The notes under the pieces were generated by a model. That model ran no database searches. It saw nothing but the letters and a program-made list of their open reading frames with translations, and was not told the DNA's origin. Of a stretch of 64,000 bases of DNA, positions 35,223 through 45,318 are shown piece after piece (the stretch's first letter is position 1; each line of letters begins with the position of its first letter). Origin of the DNA: Ophiosphaerella korrae (Eukaryota; Ascomycota; Dothideomycetes; Pleosporales; Phaeosphaeriaceae); contig JALNQF010000094.1 in assembly GCA_028456385.1 (NCBI GenBank), positions 1 through 64,000 on the forward strand. The letters run 5' to 3'. Both the position numbers and the translations under genes were made by a program.

Positions 35223-35651
35223 TATAACAGGCTTACTAGGGTCGACTTCCTAATAAGCGTTAGGTATTAGTAGATTAGGAGGTGATAGCAAAAGTTCGTG
35301 TTGTAATCTGTAATAAGCTATAAATAATAGAAGATGTTTCGCAACTGTCTTAGTATTGTCGCTCGTGGTTAATAATTGAATTGCTGATGCTATCCTAATA
35401 ATGCGCATTTACTACTGACTATATACTCGTAGTGATCTGTTGATCTGTTACTGCTAAGACTAACGGATCGCGGATCACTCTGATCTGTGATCTGTTGTTG
35501 CCAAGAATCCACAGATCACGGATCATCTCACGTGTCCCAATTGTGTGTGGTCTCCCAATCCAGCCCCGGGTTCTCTTCGTCATACTGGTCTGATCCTTCT
35601 GTTGTCGGGCTGATTGGTTCCATCTGTGGTTCTCTTGTTACTGTTGTAACA
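35223..35651 (-). repeat. 5' LTR, outer half nearly unmutated
   Basis: 429 bp. The inner part (35,223-35,400) is RIP-altered but the outer 200 bp keep GC-rich words such as CACGTGTCCCAATTG and CAGCCCCGGG, giving an ancestral reference for the family. Contains GATCTGTGATCTGTTG-type short repeats. Confidence 0.92.
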
Positions 35652-37470
35652 TTTATACTCCTAGTTTTCTATAACTCTATTGCTATGCGGTGAAGCTGTC
35701 TCGAGTGTGCACTGGAGCTTATTAAACTAATCGCTAGGTTTGATGTGTACAACACGTATTTGTAAGGTATCAGGATCAAGTTTTAATAGATATCTGTTGG
35801 ACATGTTGCGGCTCTCTCTGTGTTGCTCCAAAGACTGATTCTGTCTGCTGGATTTTCCAGTATAGTTGTGACCCTGGGATGTCATCTGCAATGAGTTGCG
35901 CTGGCCGTGAGCCATGCGGCGAATCGTATTACCGAATCTCTTGAGAGCTTCTTGTTAGGTATTAGAATGGAGTCGAATGAACATGCCCATAAGTTGCTTA
36001 GTATAAACAAACCCGGCAGTACTAATTTAGCTGAATTTGATTGGTAGACTGCTGCCTCCGCAATACGCACTAGTTGACATGGACGGTCTTTTATATGCTT
36101 TAAAGTAATCTCACCTATTACTAGTAGGGAATAGAGTGGCTCTTGTTAGTGTACGTTTTCAAGGTTTCCTTTCTGGTAAGGCCTAGCTCGGCGTTTGGAG
36201 CGGAGTCTTGGCGGTAGGTCACTGCATGCAGACGATCTTTTCGCCTCATTAGCGAATGCAAAATAGTCGCCTCAGCATACGATACACGCCATGCCTATCT
36301 CCAAGAAAGACAGAGTACGTCTCGCCTTGGGCTCTCTCTTAATATACAATGCAAAGTATACAATGCAAAGAGCCCCAGCTTACCGCCCCGCCCACAGATC
36401 CAGCGCGAGCACAAAAAGGCCGACAAGGCAGGCACGCGCGCGCCGGTAAAGGCCAACGGGCTACCAGTCAAGGCCCCGAAGCCGACGTCAATTGTAGGTT
36501 CTCTCCACCCGCCCTTCGGCAGCAAGTCGCATAGCTAAAGCTGCGGCTGGGAAACATAGTGCCAAAACTGTCGCCGCGAGATTGTCAACACGAACAAAGC
36601 GCAGCTCGAGGCCCATGCATTGAGCCACAACCAAGCGCTGTGGCCGAAGGAGAAGTGCTGGCCGAATGACTTCGCCTGAGGGTAGATGCGGGGTTCGGGA
36701 CAACTGGAAGTGGAGACATGAGACGCCATTACAAGTTGCTAGAGGAATACCTGGTGGGAGCAAAGGCATCGAGGGTTCTTTCAGGGCGTAGTTACTCGTT
36801 ACCATAGGCCTCTTTGATGCGTTAGCCAGTGTAAGACGCTTGATGCTACAAGTTTCGTCAACTTAACTACGCAGTTGTATCTAATATAAGACACCGCGGT
36901 AACCGCCCTTCGGGTAGCAAGAACTTCCAAAGAGAATCAAGATTAGACATATCTAAAGTAAACGCCTCGTAAGATAACAGTTCAAGGGTAAGTTATATAA
37001 ATATCCCTGATCAAACAGAGAAACAACCTCACAAAAATCAGGGTGGTACCAAAACGCTAAAGTATGGCCCGGCTCATAACTAACCTCGGGTCGCACTGCA
37101 ACATATGAGATATGTAGTCTTTATTTCTATTTAAAAAGCGCGTTACTTAGCTCTCCCTTATAGCTTCTTTAGCTATACTTAAAGTAAAATTTTATACTAT
37201 TTTTCTTATAAGTAGTGTAGTAGAGTATTATGAGGAAACTAACAGCAAAAAGGGGGTAGGCAGTTACTAGAGAAACGCGAGCACCGAGGGCTCATAAGGA
37301 GGAGCTACTAAGAAAGTCGGGGGAGACAACAGATATGCAGAGAGCTACAACCCATATAAGTGCAGACAGTATCTAGAGTCAGATTAGCTAACATACTCTA
37401 TTCCCTAGGACCAATAAGCCCTCAGGCCTCGGATATGCGTCAGGCACACAATATCACAACAGAAGTAGAC
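35652..37470. other. Gene-free stretch
   Basis: No supported gene. Frames at 36,295-36,805 overlap on both strands without any domain. An AT-rich piece at about 37,120-37,240 looks RIP-affected; 37,240-37,460 returns to normal GC and is unrecognised. Confidence 0.5.
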
Positions 37471-37705
37471 CTTTCTTTATAAAATCTTTAATATATTAAA
37501 TAAGCTCTAGCTCCTATTATAGGTTAAGCTTTATCTTATTAATTCTAGTAGCTATATTTAAGGCTGTTAAGCCTTTATACCTTTAGGATAGTATAACTTA
37601 GTTTACGCTATATATCTTAGTAACTTTCTTATATAAAATATCTTCTCCTAGCTTACGCAATTTAATATCTTTAATTGCTACTTAAATTAGAAGGTATATT
37701 AGTGG
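37471..37705 (-). pseudogene. Relic of pogo/Fot-type DNA transposase, N-terminal HTH
   Basis: Minus-strand reading through stops gives A-I-K-D-I-K-L-R-K-L-G-E-D-I-L-Y-K-K, then I-Y-S-V-N-x-V-I-L-S-x-R-Y-K-G, then L-E-L-I-x-Y-I-K-D-F-I-K-K. This is the order of the psq/CENP-B-type DNA-binding N-terminus of fungal pogo-family (Fot1/Pot2-like) transposases: start helix, 'V-N-R-S-T-L-x-R-R' helix and 'Q-Q-E-x-E-L-V-x-Y-I' helix. All stops fall where Gln or Arg codons are expected, the RIP pattern. The similarity ends abruptly at 37,471; catalytic domain absent. Confidence 0.6.
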
Positions 37706-38030
37706 AGTTATAAGGCGTTGAAGTTGACGTACTTTTGGTATTCTAATAGTGGGGGTGTTCATCTTACCGGGGTGTTTATCTTACCGACGGGCACAGTAAC
37801 GTGCCCGTACGCTCAACAGGCTGAAACTCAGCAGCCGGCCTTGCCGACCATTCCGACTAATCCTCACCGATAACACACCGCATCTGCTGCGTAAGATCAA
37901 ATCTCCTTCTTTGTTCTATTCTTGTGGTATGAATTGATTCTCTAAACCTCGTGAGCGTTAAATCTCAACAAAGACTAGCTTGGAGCCTGCGTAACATAAC
38001 ACATCCATAGATAAAAGTATGCCACACTCT

Positions 38031-38038
38031 ATATAAAG
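38031..38038 (+). promoter_or_regulatory. TATA-like box of secreted-protein pseudogene
   Basis: ATATAAAG about 130 bp upstream of the ATG at 38,170; an AC-rich leader follows. Confidence 0.45.
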
Positions 38039-38169
38039 AAGCCTACCACTTTCCGTAATATGATCAACCAAAATAAGAACTCTGATCCTCAATTCCGTCT
38101 CTTTCGTCTACATCCAATCACGGAAACACGAATTAACATAAGCTGCTTCAACACCTCTAACAAACGAAA

Positions 38170-39025
38170 ATGAAGAATATCACTTTCACCATTCTTTCTG
38201 CATCCATTTTTCTGGCCACCACTTCAGCTACTGCACCTGATTCTTCGGTCTATAAGCTGAAGATAGAATCTAAGAATTAAAAGCTTAAGGGCCAGACCCT
38301 CGTTGTGAAGGATGAATCCTCAGCTAATACATTCCCGAATCCTTTGGGGAATTTCCCTTCTTCTCCTAGCCAATCGTGTCAATCGTACACCTTTAGAATC
38401 GTCACATTTTCAGAGGCTGAAAAGCTGTACGAACTTGAAGGCGCAGTCAAGAAAACACACCTTATCATCAATGGCGATCCCAGGGCCGCCTAGCTTTTCG
38501 ATGTGCCTATTGGCGGAGACCCAATCCCGGCTCCGGACAAGTCCATTACAAGAACCAAGTTCACGCTCTCCGATAAACACGGGAAGACGTTTATAAGGTC
38601 TGCGGAAAATTTAAGGGGAGGTAATAGGGATTTTAATAGACTAGGGTCGTGGCGCGCGTGTACTAGTAGTACGATAGATTACCAACTGTACCAGCACGAT
38701 GTTAAGTCCAACTTTACCAAACTCTATTCTATAACATAATTAGTAACAAAATCCAGGTCAATACGAACTCAACAAGATTATTCAAGGATGCGAATCAATT
38801 GAGTTGTTCCTTGAGAGGGACGGGCCCAGCGCCTCTACTACCCTTGTCCCAGCTCCCACTACAACTAGCCACGGCTTTCTCACGGGAGTACCTACACCTT
38901 GTAGTAATGCCACTAGGGCCAGTATAATACCCACTGTCACCTCATTTACAGGTGGCACTTTGCATCTACAGTTTACTGGTACCTGTTTTGGGCTATTTGC
39001 CTGTGCAGCAGCTCTCCTACTATGA
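38170..39025 (+). pseudogene. Secreted, probably GPI-anchored protein, broken by stop codons
   Basis: ATG at 38,170 opens a clear signal peptide (M-K-N-I-T-F-T-I-L-S-A-S-I-F-L-A-T-T-S-A). In-frame TAA at 38,278 and TAG at 38,491 interrupt a continuous coding text that goes on in the same frame to about 38,720 (for example F-D-V-P-I-G-G-D-P-I-P-A-P-D-K). A frame change then leads to Y-E-L-N-K-I-I-Q-G-C-E, a Ser/Thr/Pro linker and a hydrophobic tail F-G-L-F-A-C-A-A-A-L-L-L at 39,025, typical of a GPI signal. The TAG sits where CAG would fit, a RIP-type change. Family not recognised; resembles fungal cell-wall or effector-type proteins. Confidence 0.7.
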
Positions 39026-39542
39026 GGTTCAAGTATAGGTCGGCTATTGAAGGCATCCTGCGAGATTTAGCGGTAATTATCCAGTTTTTTCTTTGTTACA
39101 TATGTGATTTTATAGAATTACTAGAGAGTTATTAGAATGACCGGTTTACTACTCTCCCTACTTCCCTGATCTTGATTCATTCAACTTGAATGGCGACTTT
39201 CTTGTTTCTATTTCCAAACAGCCATGTGTTTCACCAGTTAGTATATGGTGTACTTATCAAGACTCATATTTAACACTTCTATATTTTTGTGAGCTGCTCT
39301 AAAAGTGTTGACGTTCTTGGTTGCAGAACGAACCTTCCCTCGAGGTATTAGGATTTCCATGAGGTTACCGAAGTTGCAAGTGGCAAAGATTTATTGTAAG
39401 TAAGTTATCGAGAGAAGGGGAGGGGAAAAAAGGCATTAGACACAAAAATAAGCAGATTTGCAAAGGGTAAATTGGAAAATGCCGTGATATTAACAGAGAA
39501 TTTACCTGGTCTATTTATCTACGCATCGGCTAGGCGTTGTAA

Positions 39543-40330
39543 CTAGACTCTAACATATGGCCCTTTAGTCCGAGCCATCGAGATTCCCCATACAACTGTT
39601 GCAATAGCAAAACATTCAACAACGCTTGCACAGAGTACAGCCCACCAAGCGTATCGAAGAGATATGCATAGAACTGTCATATTGCCGAGTTCCTTCCTAA
39701 GAGCTTGGCTATGCTGCTGGCGGCATACATAGGTTGTGGCATCCATGAGCTGGTCGTCATTCCAGTCGTTACTCTTGTACCAGACGCCAAAGCCTACCCA
39801 GAGCAGTACACCAATCCCAGAGACGATTGCTGTCGCCAAATTACTGATTTTTGTGATTCTTCGAATCTACACTCGTTTTAGTACTAACCACACTGAATGA
39901 TATAGGCTCGACTCACAGGTTTAGAGAAAGTAGCAATGATTAATATCAAACTCAGTAGCGCAGCGACGGCAGAAACACAAAGTAAGGCATATGTAGGGCC
40001 CATCTTCATCTGGACCAACCAAACGTCCAGCCAGACACCCTGCCCATTTTCGTCTACAAAATGATCTTTTGTTGATAGGTAGAGCCAGACGGTGTATCCC
40101 AGGATGCCTACGATAGAGCTCGCAAGAAAAAAGGATAAGATGCGTAGAATGAGTCGAATTCTAGTGATTGTACGATCGACTTTTGAGACAACGGCACTTT
40201 CTTTGTGTGTTTTGGACTTTGGTTTCGATATTCGACATCTAGTACAAAGCCGAGCAGTTTCGCGAGTGTTTTCATATGGCTCATAATTTGGGTTGAAAGG
40301 ACTCGGGGATCTGAACGTATTGCTCCTCAT
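39543..40330 (-). CDS. Four-transmembrane protein of unknown function
   Basis: Two exons: 40,330-39,917 and 39,866-39,543, joined across a 50-bp intron (donor GTGAGT, acceptor TGTAG, phase 0), giving 245 aa. Residues 1-50 are basic and hydrophilic with a C-x-x-C pair (L-C-T-R-C-R). Four hydrophobic segments follow: about 58-85, 111-134, 146-166 and 208-234, the last containing W-W-A-V-L-C-A-S-V-V. Four-helix topology resembles fungal MARVEL/SUR7-like membrane proteins, but I see no diagnostic motif. The downstream exon carries an in-frame non-ATG start-like codon, so without the intron the gene would look like two fragments. Confidence 0.65.
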
Positions 40331-41307
40331 GCTGAAATATTTGCAGTGTAGGGATAATATACCGGTAGTTTCAATTTCTCAATGTGAAGGTTTTGATGAG
40401 CTACACGTCATGACTACATTTCAGTCCCTTTTATAATTACCCACATAATCCACGCAAGACAAGGTTCCTTGAGTACCCATTTCGGATGTCCCTGTCACTT
40501 CGAACAAATTTACTAAAATTGGATAATGCCTTCAGCCCCAACGTACTCTACACCGAAATCGTGCGGTAGAAATGTCCTAGCCGCGCTGAAGCAACTGAAA
40601 AAAGTGGATGTGGTCTTGGCGAGACAAGGATCTTTTGGAGTGATGGCGGCGTTGCCAAGGGCTGAGAAGATATTCTCATGTCATGCGCATAGTGCAACGC
40701 GAAGCTTTTTAACGCTGTATTTTGTCAGCACTTGGCCAAAAATGTGTAGAAATGGTCTAAATTACTGTACTTGACGTCCATAGTGGTCCTCAGCAAGTTC
40801 AATTGCGTACGAATTGCGAGGCAGAGGTGCTTTCGATGCACGTGAAGCTGCTTACACCGCTAGATTCGTTTAATTCGTAGGATTTTCGGATAGGCAGCTT
40901 AGTCCACTTTCCTGCATCGTTACATAGGGAAATGTAACCTAGCGCCAGCCTCACCGATGATATCGGCGAGGTTTGCGCCACAACCCAATGTGTAACAAGA
41001 TCTGTATCTAGGGACCTTTTTCAGCCCTATGTAAGCACTGTATGTCGTGGCCGATTGCTTACTAGTCCGACGAAGCACCTAATTCAATTGTAGTCTTAAA
41101 GATTTATAAAGTGTGTGAATATCCCTAGACCGTCGGCCATCCCACATGAGTTTTTGACTCCAGTAAACAACAAATTTCAATATCCTATCATCGTTTTGAA
41201 CATCATCATTCTTCGCGAGGCTCCTGTTCCTTAGTTCGTTAGCGTTATTACTACTAGGACCCTAGGTATTCAACCATACTTTCTTCCTGTGCGCCCGGGC
41301 ACGTATC
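40331..41307. other. Gene-free stretch
   Basis: Nothing supported; short overlapping frames on both strands only. Confidence 0.5.
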
Positions 41308-42592
41308 ATGGGTCTCCTTGCTATCTTTTCTCAACTACTCCTTGGTGCTAACCTGGTTGCCTCACTCTCCATCGCCATTCCAACTCCTCTCGAACCAAGC
41401 ACCTCACTCCACAATCGAGAGAATTATAATAGGGACGAAGGTAAGTTCCCTACTTGTAATTTAGGAATCGCTGCAAACAAAAGCATCCTGACGAGAAGCA
41501 ATGCTAGTTGTTTACCTCACGAATTGTAGAAAATACAAGAATAAAAACAGTGACTTAAACAAAGTAATGGAACACAAAAGCTTCCTTTTGTACCATTCAG
41601 TCTTCGATTACACTCGCAACAACAAATCCGGCTTCTCCTGGATCGATCGGGCGAGTCCTTCATTTCCCCAGGCGCAGCGTGTTGAGGCGCAAGGTGGTGC
41701 GACCGTGGACTGGACACTCGGTAAACAGGACGACCGAATCGAGGGCAAGTTTGGAAAGCTAGGGTTGCGATTTTGGGTTCACAGCCTTTCAAGTAAAGGA
41801 GCGGATGATACAAAAGTCACAGGCAAGGCGGAGTTAGGTGACATGGATATGCGATGCTATCAAGAGAATACCAACATGGACATGACGATTGATGGTTTCT
41901 ACCATAAATGCATATCTCCATACTACTGTACTCGACAAGACAGACAAATTCGACGTACTGTGTTTTCCTTCTCTGACCAAATCGCCACAGTCGGGATCCT
42001 GGGCCAGCGGGCTAAAGAAGGCCAGCGGGATCCACGCGTCGATGACATTCTCGGTAAATTATACGAACCACTCTCCCTGATCAAGCCGACGCAACCAAAA
42101 ACAGTCCAAGAATATGTCATCGAGAAAGAATTCATACGGCTGCGCATGGGCAAGAAGCATAGAGTTCGCTTCACTTGGAATGCTGGACAGTTGTCGACTG
42201 ATAAGACATACGACCCGAGCCGAATAAAGCTAATTCACGACCATCTTGCGAAGAAAGTAATTCCAGAAATGCAAAAGAAGGCCAAGAATGGTGGTCCTAT
42301 AATGACCAACGGAAAGAATTGGGACGTGTACAAAGTTCCTATCCCGGCAAATATTAATGTCCAGATTCAAGAAGCATTCCAAGACAAGCTTAATTGGAGC
42401 CCAGTCGATACCATTGATATCGATATTGTTATTGAAAACTCATTATCATGTGGGAAGGACGCAGCATTCATCAAGACTTTCATAGACTTATTCGGTCCAA
42501 TTTCGGCCGCCACAACAGGGAGATTTAGTGCGGTGATGAATGGGCTGGGGCTTGTTGGAGGAATGTCTCATTCGTTCATATGTTCCGGATAA
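41308..42592 (+). CDS. Orphan secreted protein
   Basis: Exon 1 (41,308-41,440) encodes a signal peptide, M-G-L-L-A-I-F-S-Q-L-L-L-G-A-N-L-V-A-S-L; a 160-bp intron (GTAAGT..TTCAG, phase 1) joins exon 2 (41,601-42,592). The product is 374 aa with about seven cysteines scattered in the mature part, no transmembrane segment and no motif I can name. An open frame inside the intron gives an apparent alternative start at 41,501 without a signal peptide; the spliced form is preferred because both exons share phase and the N-terminus becomes secretory. Located in the gene-poor section, it is a reasonable effector candidate (inference only). Confidence 0.65.
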
Positions 42593-43582
42593 CGAGGAAT
42601 CCGGATCATTCGTTTCCTATATTCTACGCCCAATGTACAATTTATTAATCTAACGCACCTCCAAAGTGAGGCTTTCAAACAGATAGAAGAGAGGACTCTA
42701 GAACTATCGATAACCAAATATTACTACTCTTTCAATCGTTGGTGATTTTCCTCATATGGTGGTATGTGCAAACAGAGATTTCTGTGTGCCTGAAGAAGGC
42801 TGTGGCAAGTATGGCTCACCACCTGGCGCCCAGCCCTACCTGACGCCCGAAAATCAGCCATCGCGGCCGTACAAAGATGAGGCAATTACTGCTCACACAC
42901 TAGCACCTCTCGTGAGATTTTTTGAAGTTTCAATATATTGAGCTTTGAGTTTATATTTATCTAATTTAATTATAGTTTATAGCGTTGTAGGAGGTTGATA
43001 TTACGGCTGCGAGTTAACCTTAGCGGTGCTGGCGCACTATCGCGCACTACCTCTTCAGCAGTATCAAGTTAATTATACCTACCTCTAATAACTTAAGAGC
43101 TTTTGCAAACTTTTGAGTAGCTTTTTTTTAGCTATCTATAACAGAAAACACGAGCTTAGGAATGAGTGGGAGATAGATCCTTGATTCTACTAGCTATTAA
43201 TTAGTAGAGCTCTTATACTCAGAGCTCCGTAGAGCGAGTTCGGCGATCAGAGCTTCGCTGCCCAAGCTCTCGGTGCCTAAGGCTTGAGATAGAGCGAAGA
43301 GTCTCCGAGTGGAGGCCAGTTTGCTCTAGCGAGAGACTCCAATATAGGAGTTTTCTACAACACACCCTAGATAAGTAGCTACGCTACTTATTTAAGTTAA
43401 GCTCCGTAGAGCTCTAAAAAATCCCTATAAGTTGTTACCTTACTACTAAGTAGTTTGTGCGCTCGCTTAGCGTCTCTAATATATTAAAATAACGCTCTCG
43501 CGCTTTACTCCTTCTATAGAAATAATATTATTCTACGCCTTATACATATTACGTATTGGGATAGCCGCTCTTATTGTAGCAC
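42593..43582. other. Repeat-rich, gene-free stretch
   Basis: No gene. From about 43,000 the sequence is dense in inverted words built on GAGCTC/CTCCGTAGAGC and TCTCGCT/AGCGAGA. A hairpin with arms ATAAGTAGC and GCTACTTAT (43,371-43,391) resembles the one at 22,812. Probably eroded mobile-element sequence. Confidence 0.45.
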
Positions 43583-44036
43583 TGTCAGATTTGCGGTCAC
43601 AAAATTGATGGATGTGAATTCGAGTGAGAGAAGAGTTGATTGATTGATCTCTGTCTGTCTATCTCTGGCCCTGCGCTCTATGTATCTGCGCTGCGGCCGT
43701 CTCGGCTGGGTCTCTCGAGACGGCGGCGAGCCGGATCCTCAGCACTCCTTCTGTTGAGGTGCTGGTTTCTTTGTTGTATCAGTTGTGCTGACGTAGTCCA
43801 TCTCCTAGCATGTGAGATCCTTTGTTCGATTCCTTTGTTCGTGAGGGCCGAGGCTGCGATCTTTCAGCTGCGGCGGTTCGGCGATCGTCGCGCTAGTGCG
43901 CTGAGCCAATCAGATCGCCGCGCTAGCTCAACGAGCCAATCAACAGATTCCAGGTCAACCTGGAATCTGTTGCGCATCTCTGCGAGAACGCTATCGCGCC
44001 TCTGATCGCGCATCCGATCACGCACCTCATCTGACA
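43583..44036. repeat. Candidate non-autonomous DNA element with 8-bp inverted ends
   Basis: 454 bp bounded by TGTCAGAT and ATCTGACA. Inside are subterminal GCGATC-type words and a perfect hairpin with arms AACAGATTCCAGGT (43,942-43,955) and ACCTGGAATCTGTT (43,958-43,971). The neighbouring text GAGCCAATCAACAGATTCC also occurs at 22,103. No target duplication is visible. The 121-codon frame inside (43,640-44,005) has no domain and is not called. Confidence 0.4.
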
Positions 44037-44829
44037 CTAAGGCTCTATAATTATCGTAGAAGAGGAAGAAAAAGGCCTTAGCCTTAGTAAGTAATAAGCG
44101 TTAGAAACAAGTAAGTAGTGCTAGGCAAGTTTAAGACGCCGGCAAAGTTCAAGATGCTGCGCCGCCAAGGATTACATCACGTGGCCGCAACGCCAAAGCC
44201 CTAAAGAAACATAGATAGTACAAATTGATCACAAGCCTCTGTTTACCACTCTACTAGAAGATCTTATGATAATAGCTGTTGTACGTGGCTCAATAACCTC
44301 ATTTTTGCAATTCAGGATTTGGTGTTCGCCGAGCGTTGCGCCGAGGCGGGCGTTGCGCCGACGTGCACGGTAACCGAGAGGCCCACTCGCTTATAACCCA
44401 CGTTATGCCCCATATTATTATGTCATTTTCTTTCTCTAGCTTCCTGCAATGTGGGTATATTACTCATAAGAGGCCTATGCAAGGAAATTTGCACGTTGAT
44501 TAGTTTGGTTGCCTAACATTAGTAGTTTTAGTGAATAGCATGCCTGAGGCAAAGCGTGAGTAAGTTTCAGGCACACCAGCACGATGAGCCTCAGATTCTA
44601 CGCACTCTGCTATCCGGTGCAGAGATAAGGTTGTAAATATCCGGCGTTAGGAATAAAGTCGAGTATATAGAGCATGCGCTTCGCATTTTCAAATCATCAC
44701 TACAACTCTTCACTACATTCACACAACACTTCACTAGAACCAAACAATTCTTTGCTACATTTAAACAACAGTTCGCTACATTCGAACGACGAGCACCAAA
44801 ATCGACGAACTCGCAAGCACCATTTCAAA
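44037..44829. other. Upstream region of ADP-ribosyltransferase-like gene
   Basis: No gene. Ends with a TATA box (44,664) and a leader of imperfect repeats built on TTCACTACATTCACAC / TTTGCTACATTTAAAC / TTCGCTACATTCGAAC (about 44,707-44,790). Confidence 0.5.
44664..44670 (+). promoter_or_regulatory. TATA box
   Basis: TATATAG 166 bp before the ATG at 44,830. The upstream in-frame ATG at 44,674 lies only a few bases downstream and would be outside the transcript, which favours 44,830. Confidence 0.5.
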
Positions 44830-45318
44830 ATGCACAGCAATACCCTCTTTTTCTGCATTAGTTTGCTTACATCGCTTATAAGTGGTGTTGCAGCCGTTGG
44901 TACTCTCTACCGAGGCGATGCCCGCAGTCCCGATACTATTAAGGCAGCTGGAGGTCTTAAGGCTTGGAGCACTACTGGGGAGACATCAGAGAAAACATTA
45001 AGGTGGCATGCAGAGGACTCATTGGGTAAAGACGACCCATTCGTCTCTACCTCAATTGATATGGAGGTAGCTAGTTTCGAGGCTTACCTCTACATTATCG
45101 ACAGCTCTAAGATAACCAACAAAATCTGGGATGTCAACGCAGTGCTCGGACCCCACCCTAACGACCGGGAGAAGGAATTCGCAGTGTCGCACGAAATCCC
45201 TTGGGCGGCCATTATCGCTGTCCAGAAGAAGCAGGGCAACACGTACGTGGCTATCAACAAGCCAGCCAAGCGGGTTGCATTCGCCCATGATGCCCGCGCC
45301 CGCCTCGAGAGAATCTAA
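44830..45318 (+). CDS. Secreted ADP-ribosyltransferase-like protein (R-S-E class)
   Basis: 162 aa from the internal ATG. Signal peptide about 1-23, then G-T-L-Y-R-G-D-A-R-S-P-D (Arg28, NAD-binding Arg of the heat-labile-enterotoxin-A-like fold), the S-T-S motif (73-75) and an E-x-E pair (Glu114, Glu116) before A-V-S-H-E-I-P-W. Spacing and order match the R-S-E group of mono-ADP-ribosyltransferases, which transfer ADP-ribose from NAD+ to protein or nucleic-acid targets; relatives are widespread among secreted fungal proteins. Length is close to a bare catalytic domain; no binding subunit is nearby. Intronless, intact, with all three motif elements present. Target and role in virulence or competition are unknown. 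Confidence 0.82.
   Translation: MHSNTLFFCISLLTSLISGVAAVGTLYRGDARSPDTIKAAGGLKAWSTTGETSEKTLRWHAEDSLGKDDPFVSTSIDMEVASFEAYLYIIDSSKITNKIWDVNAVLGPHPNDREKEFAVSHEIPWAAIIAVQKKQGNTYVAINKPAKRVAFAHDARARLERI

Larger units (their letters stand above)
28617..35651 (-). mobile_element. Full-length Ty3/Gypsy chromovirus, RIP-inactivated
   Basis: 7,035-bp element with twin 429-bp LTRs (28,617-29,045 and 35,223-35,651) and a perfect 5-bp duplication TTTAT (28,612-28,616 and 35,652-35,656). Minus-strand layout from the right: 5' LTR, leader CCTTGCTGATTTAG, gag (about 35,170-34,150), protease, RT with intact F-I-Y-L-D-D-I-L-I-F (about 32,012-32,040), RNase H, integrase (about 30,950-30,400), chromodomain (about 29,870-29,740), an opposite-strand ORF and a polypurine tract (AGAAGAGGAGATAG on the minus strand) at the 3' LTR. 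It is the same family as the outer and second-level elements in 1-21,941 and serves as the reference for their structure. Confidence 0.92.

Noticed and set aside
36295..36805. Several ORFs on both strands
   Set aside because: Mutually overlapping in GC-richer sequence, none with a recognisable domain or splice partners.
43640..44005. 121-codon ORF inside the TGTCAGAT-ended element
   Set aside because: Spans the palindrome and is Ser/Arg/Leu low-complexity; no transposase motif.
44674..44829. N-terminal extension (52 residues) of the ART-like protein
   Set aside because: Translates the repeated leader, starts a few bases after the TATA box and would bury the signal peptide; 44,830 preferred.
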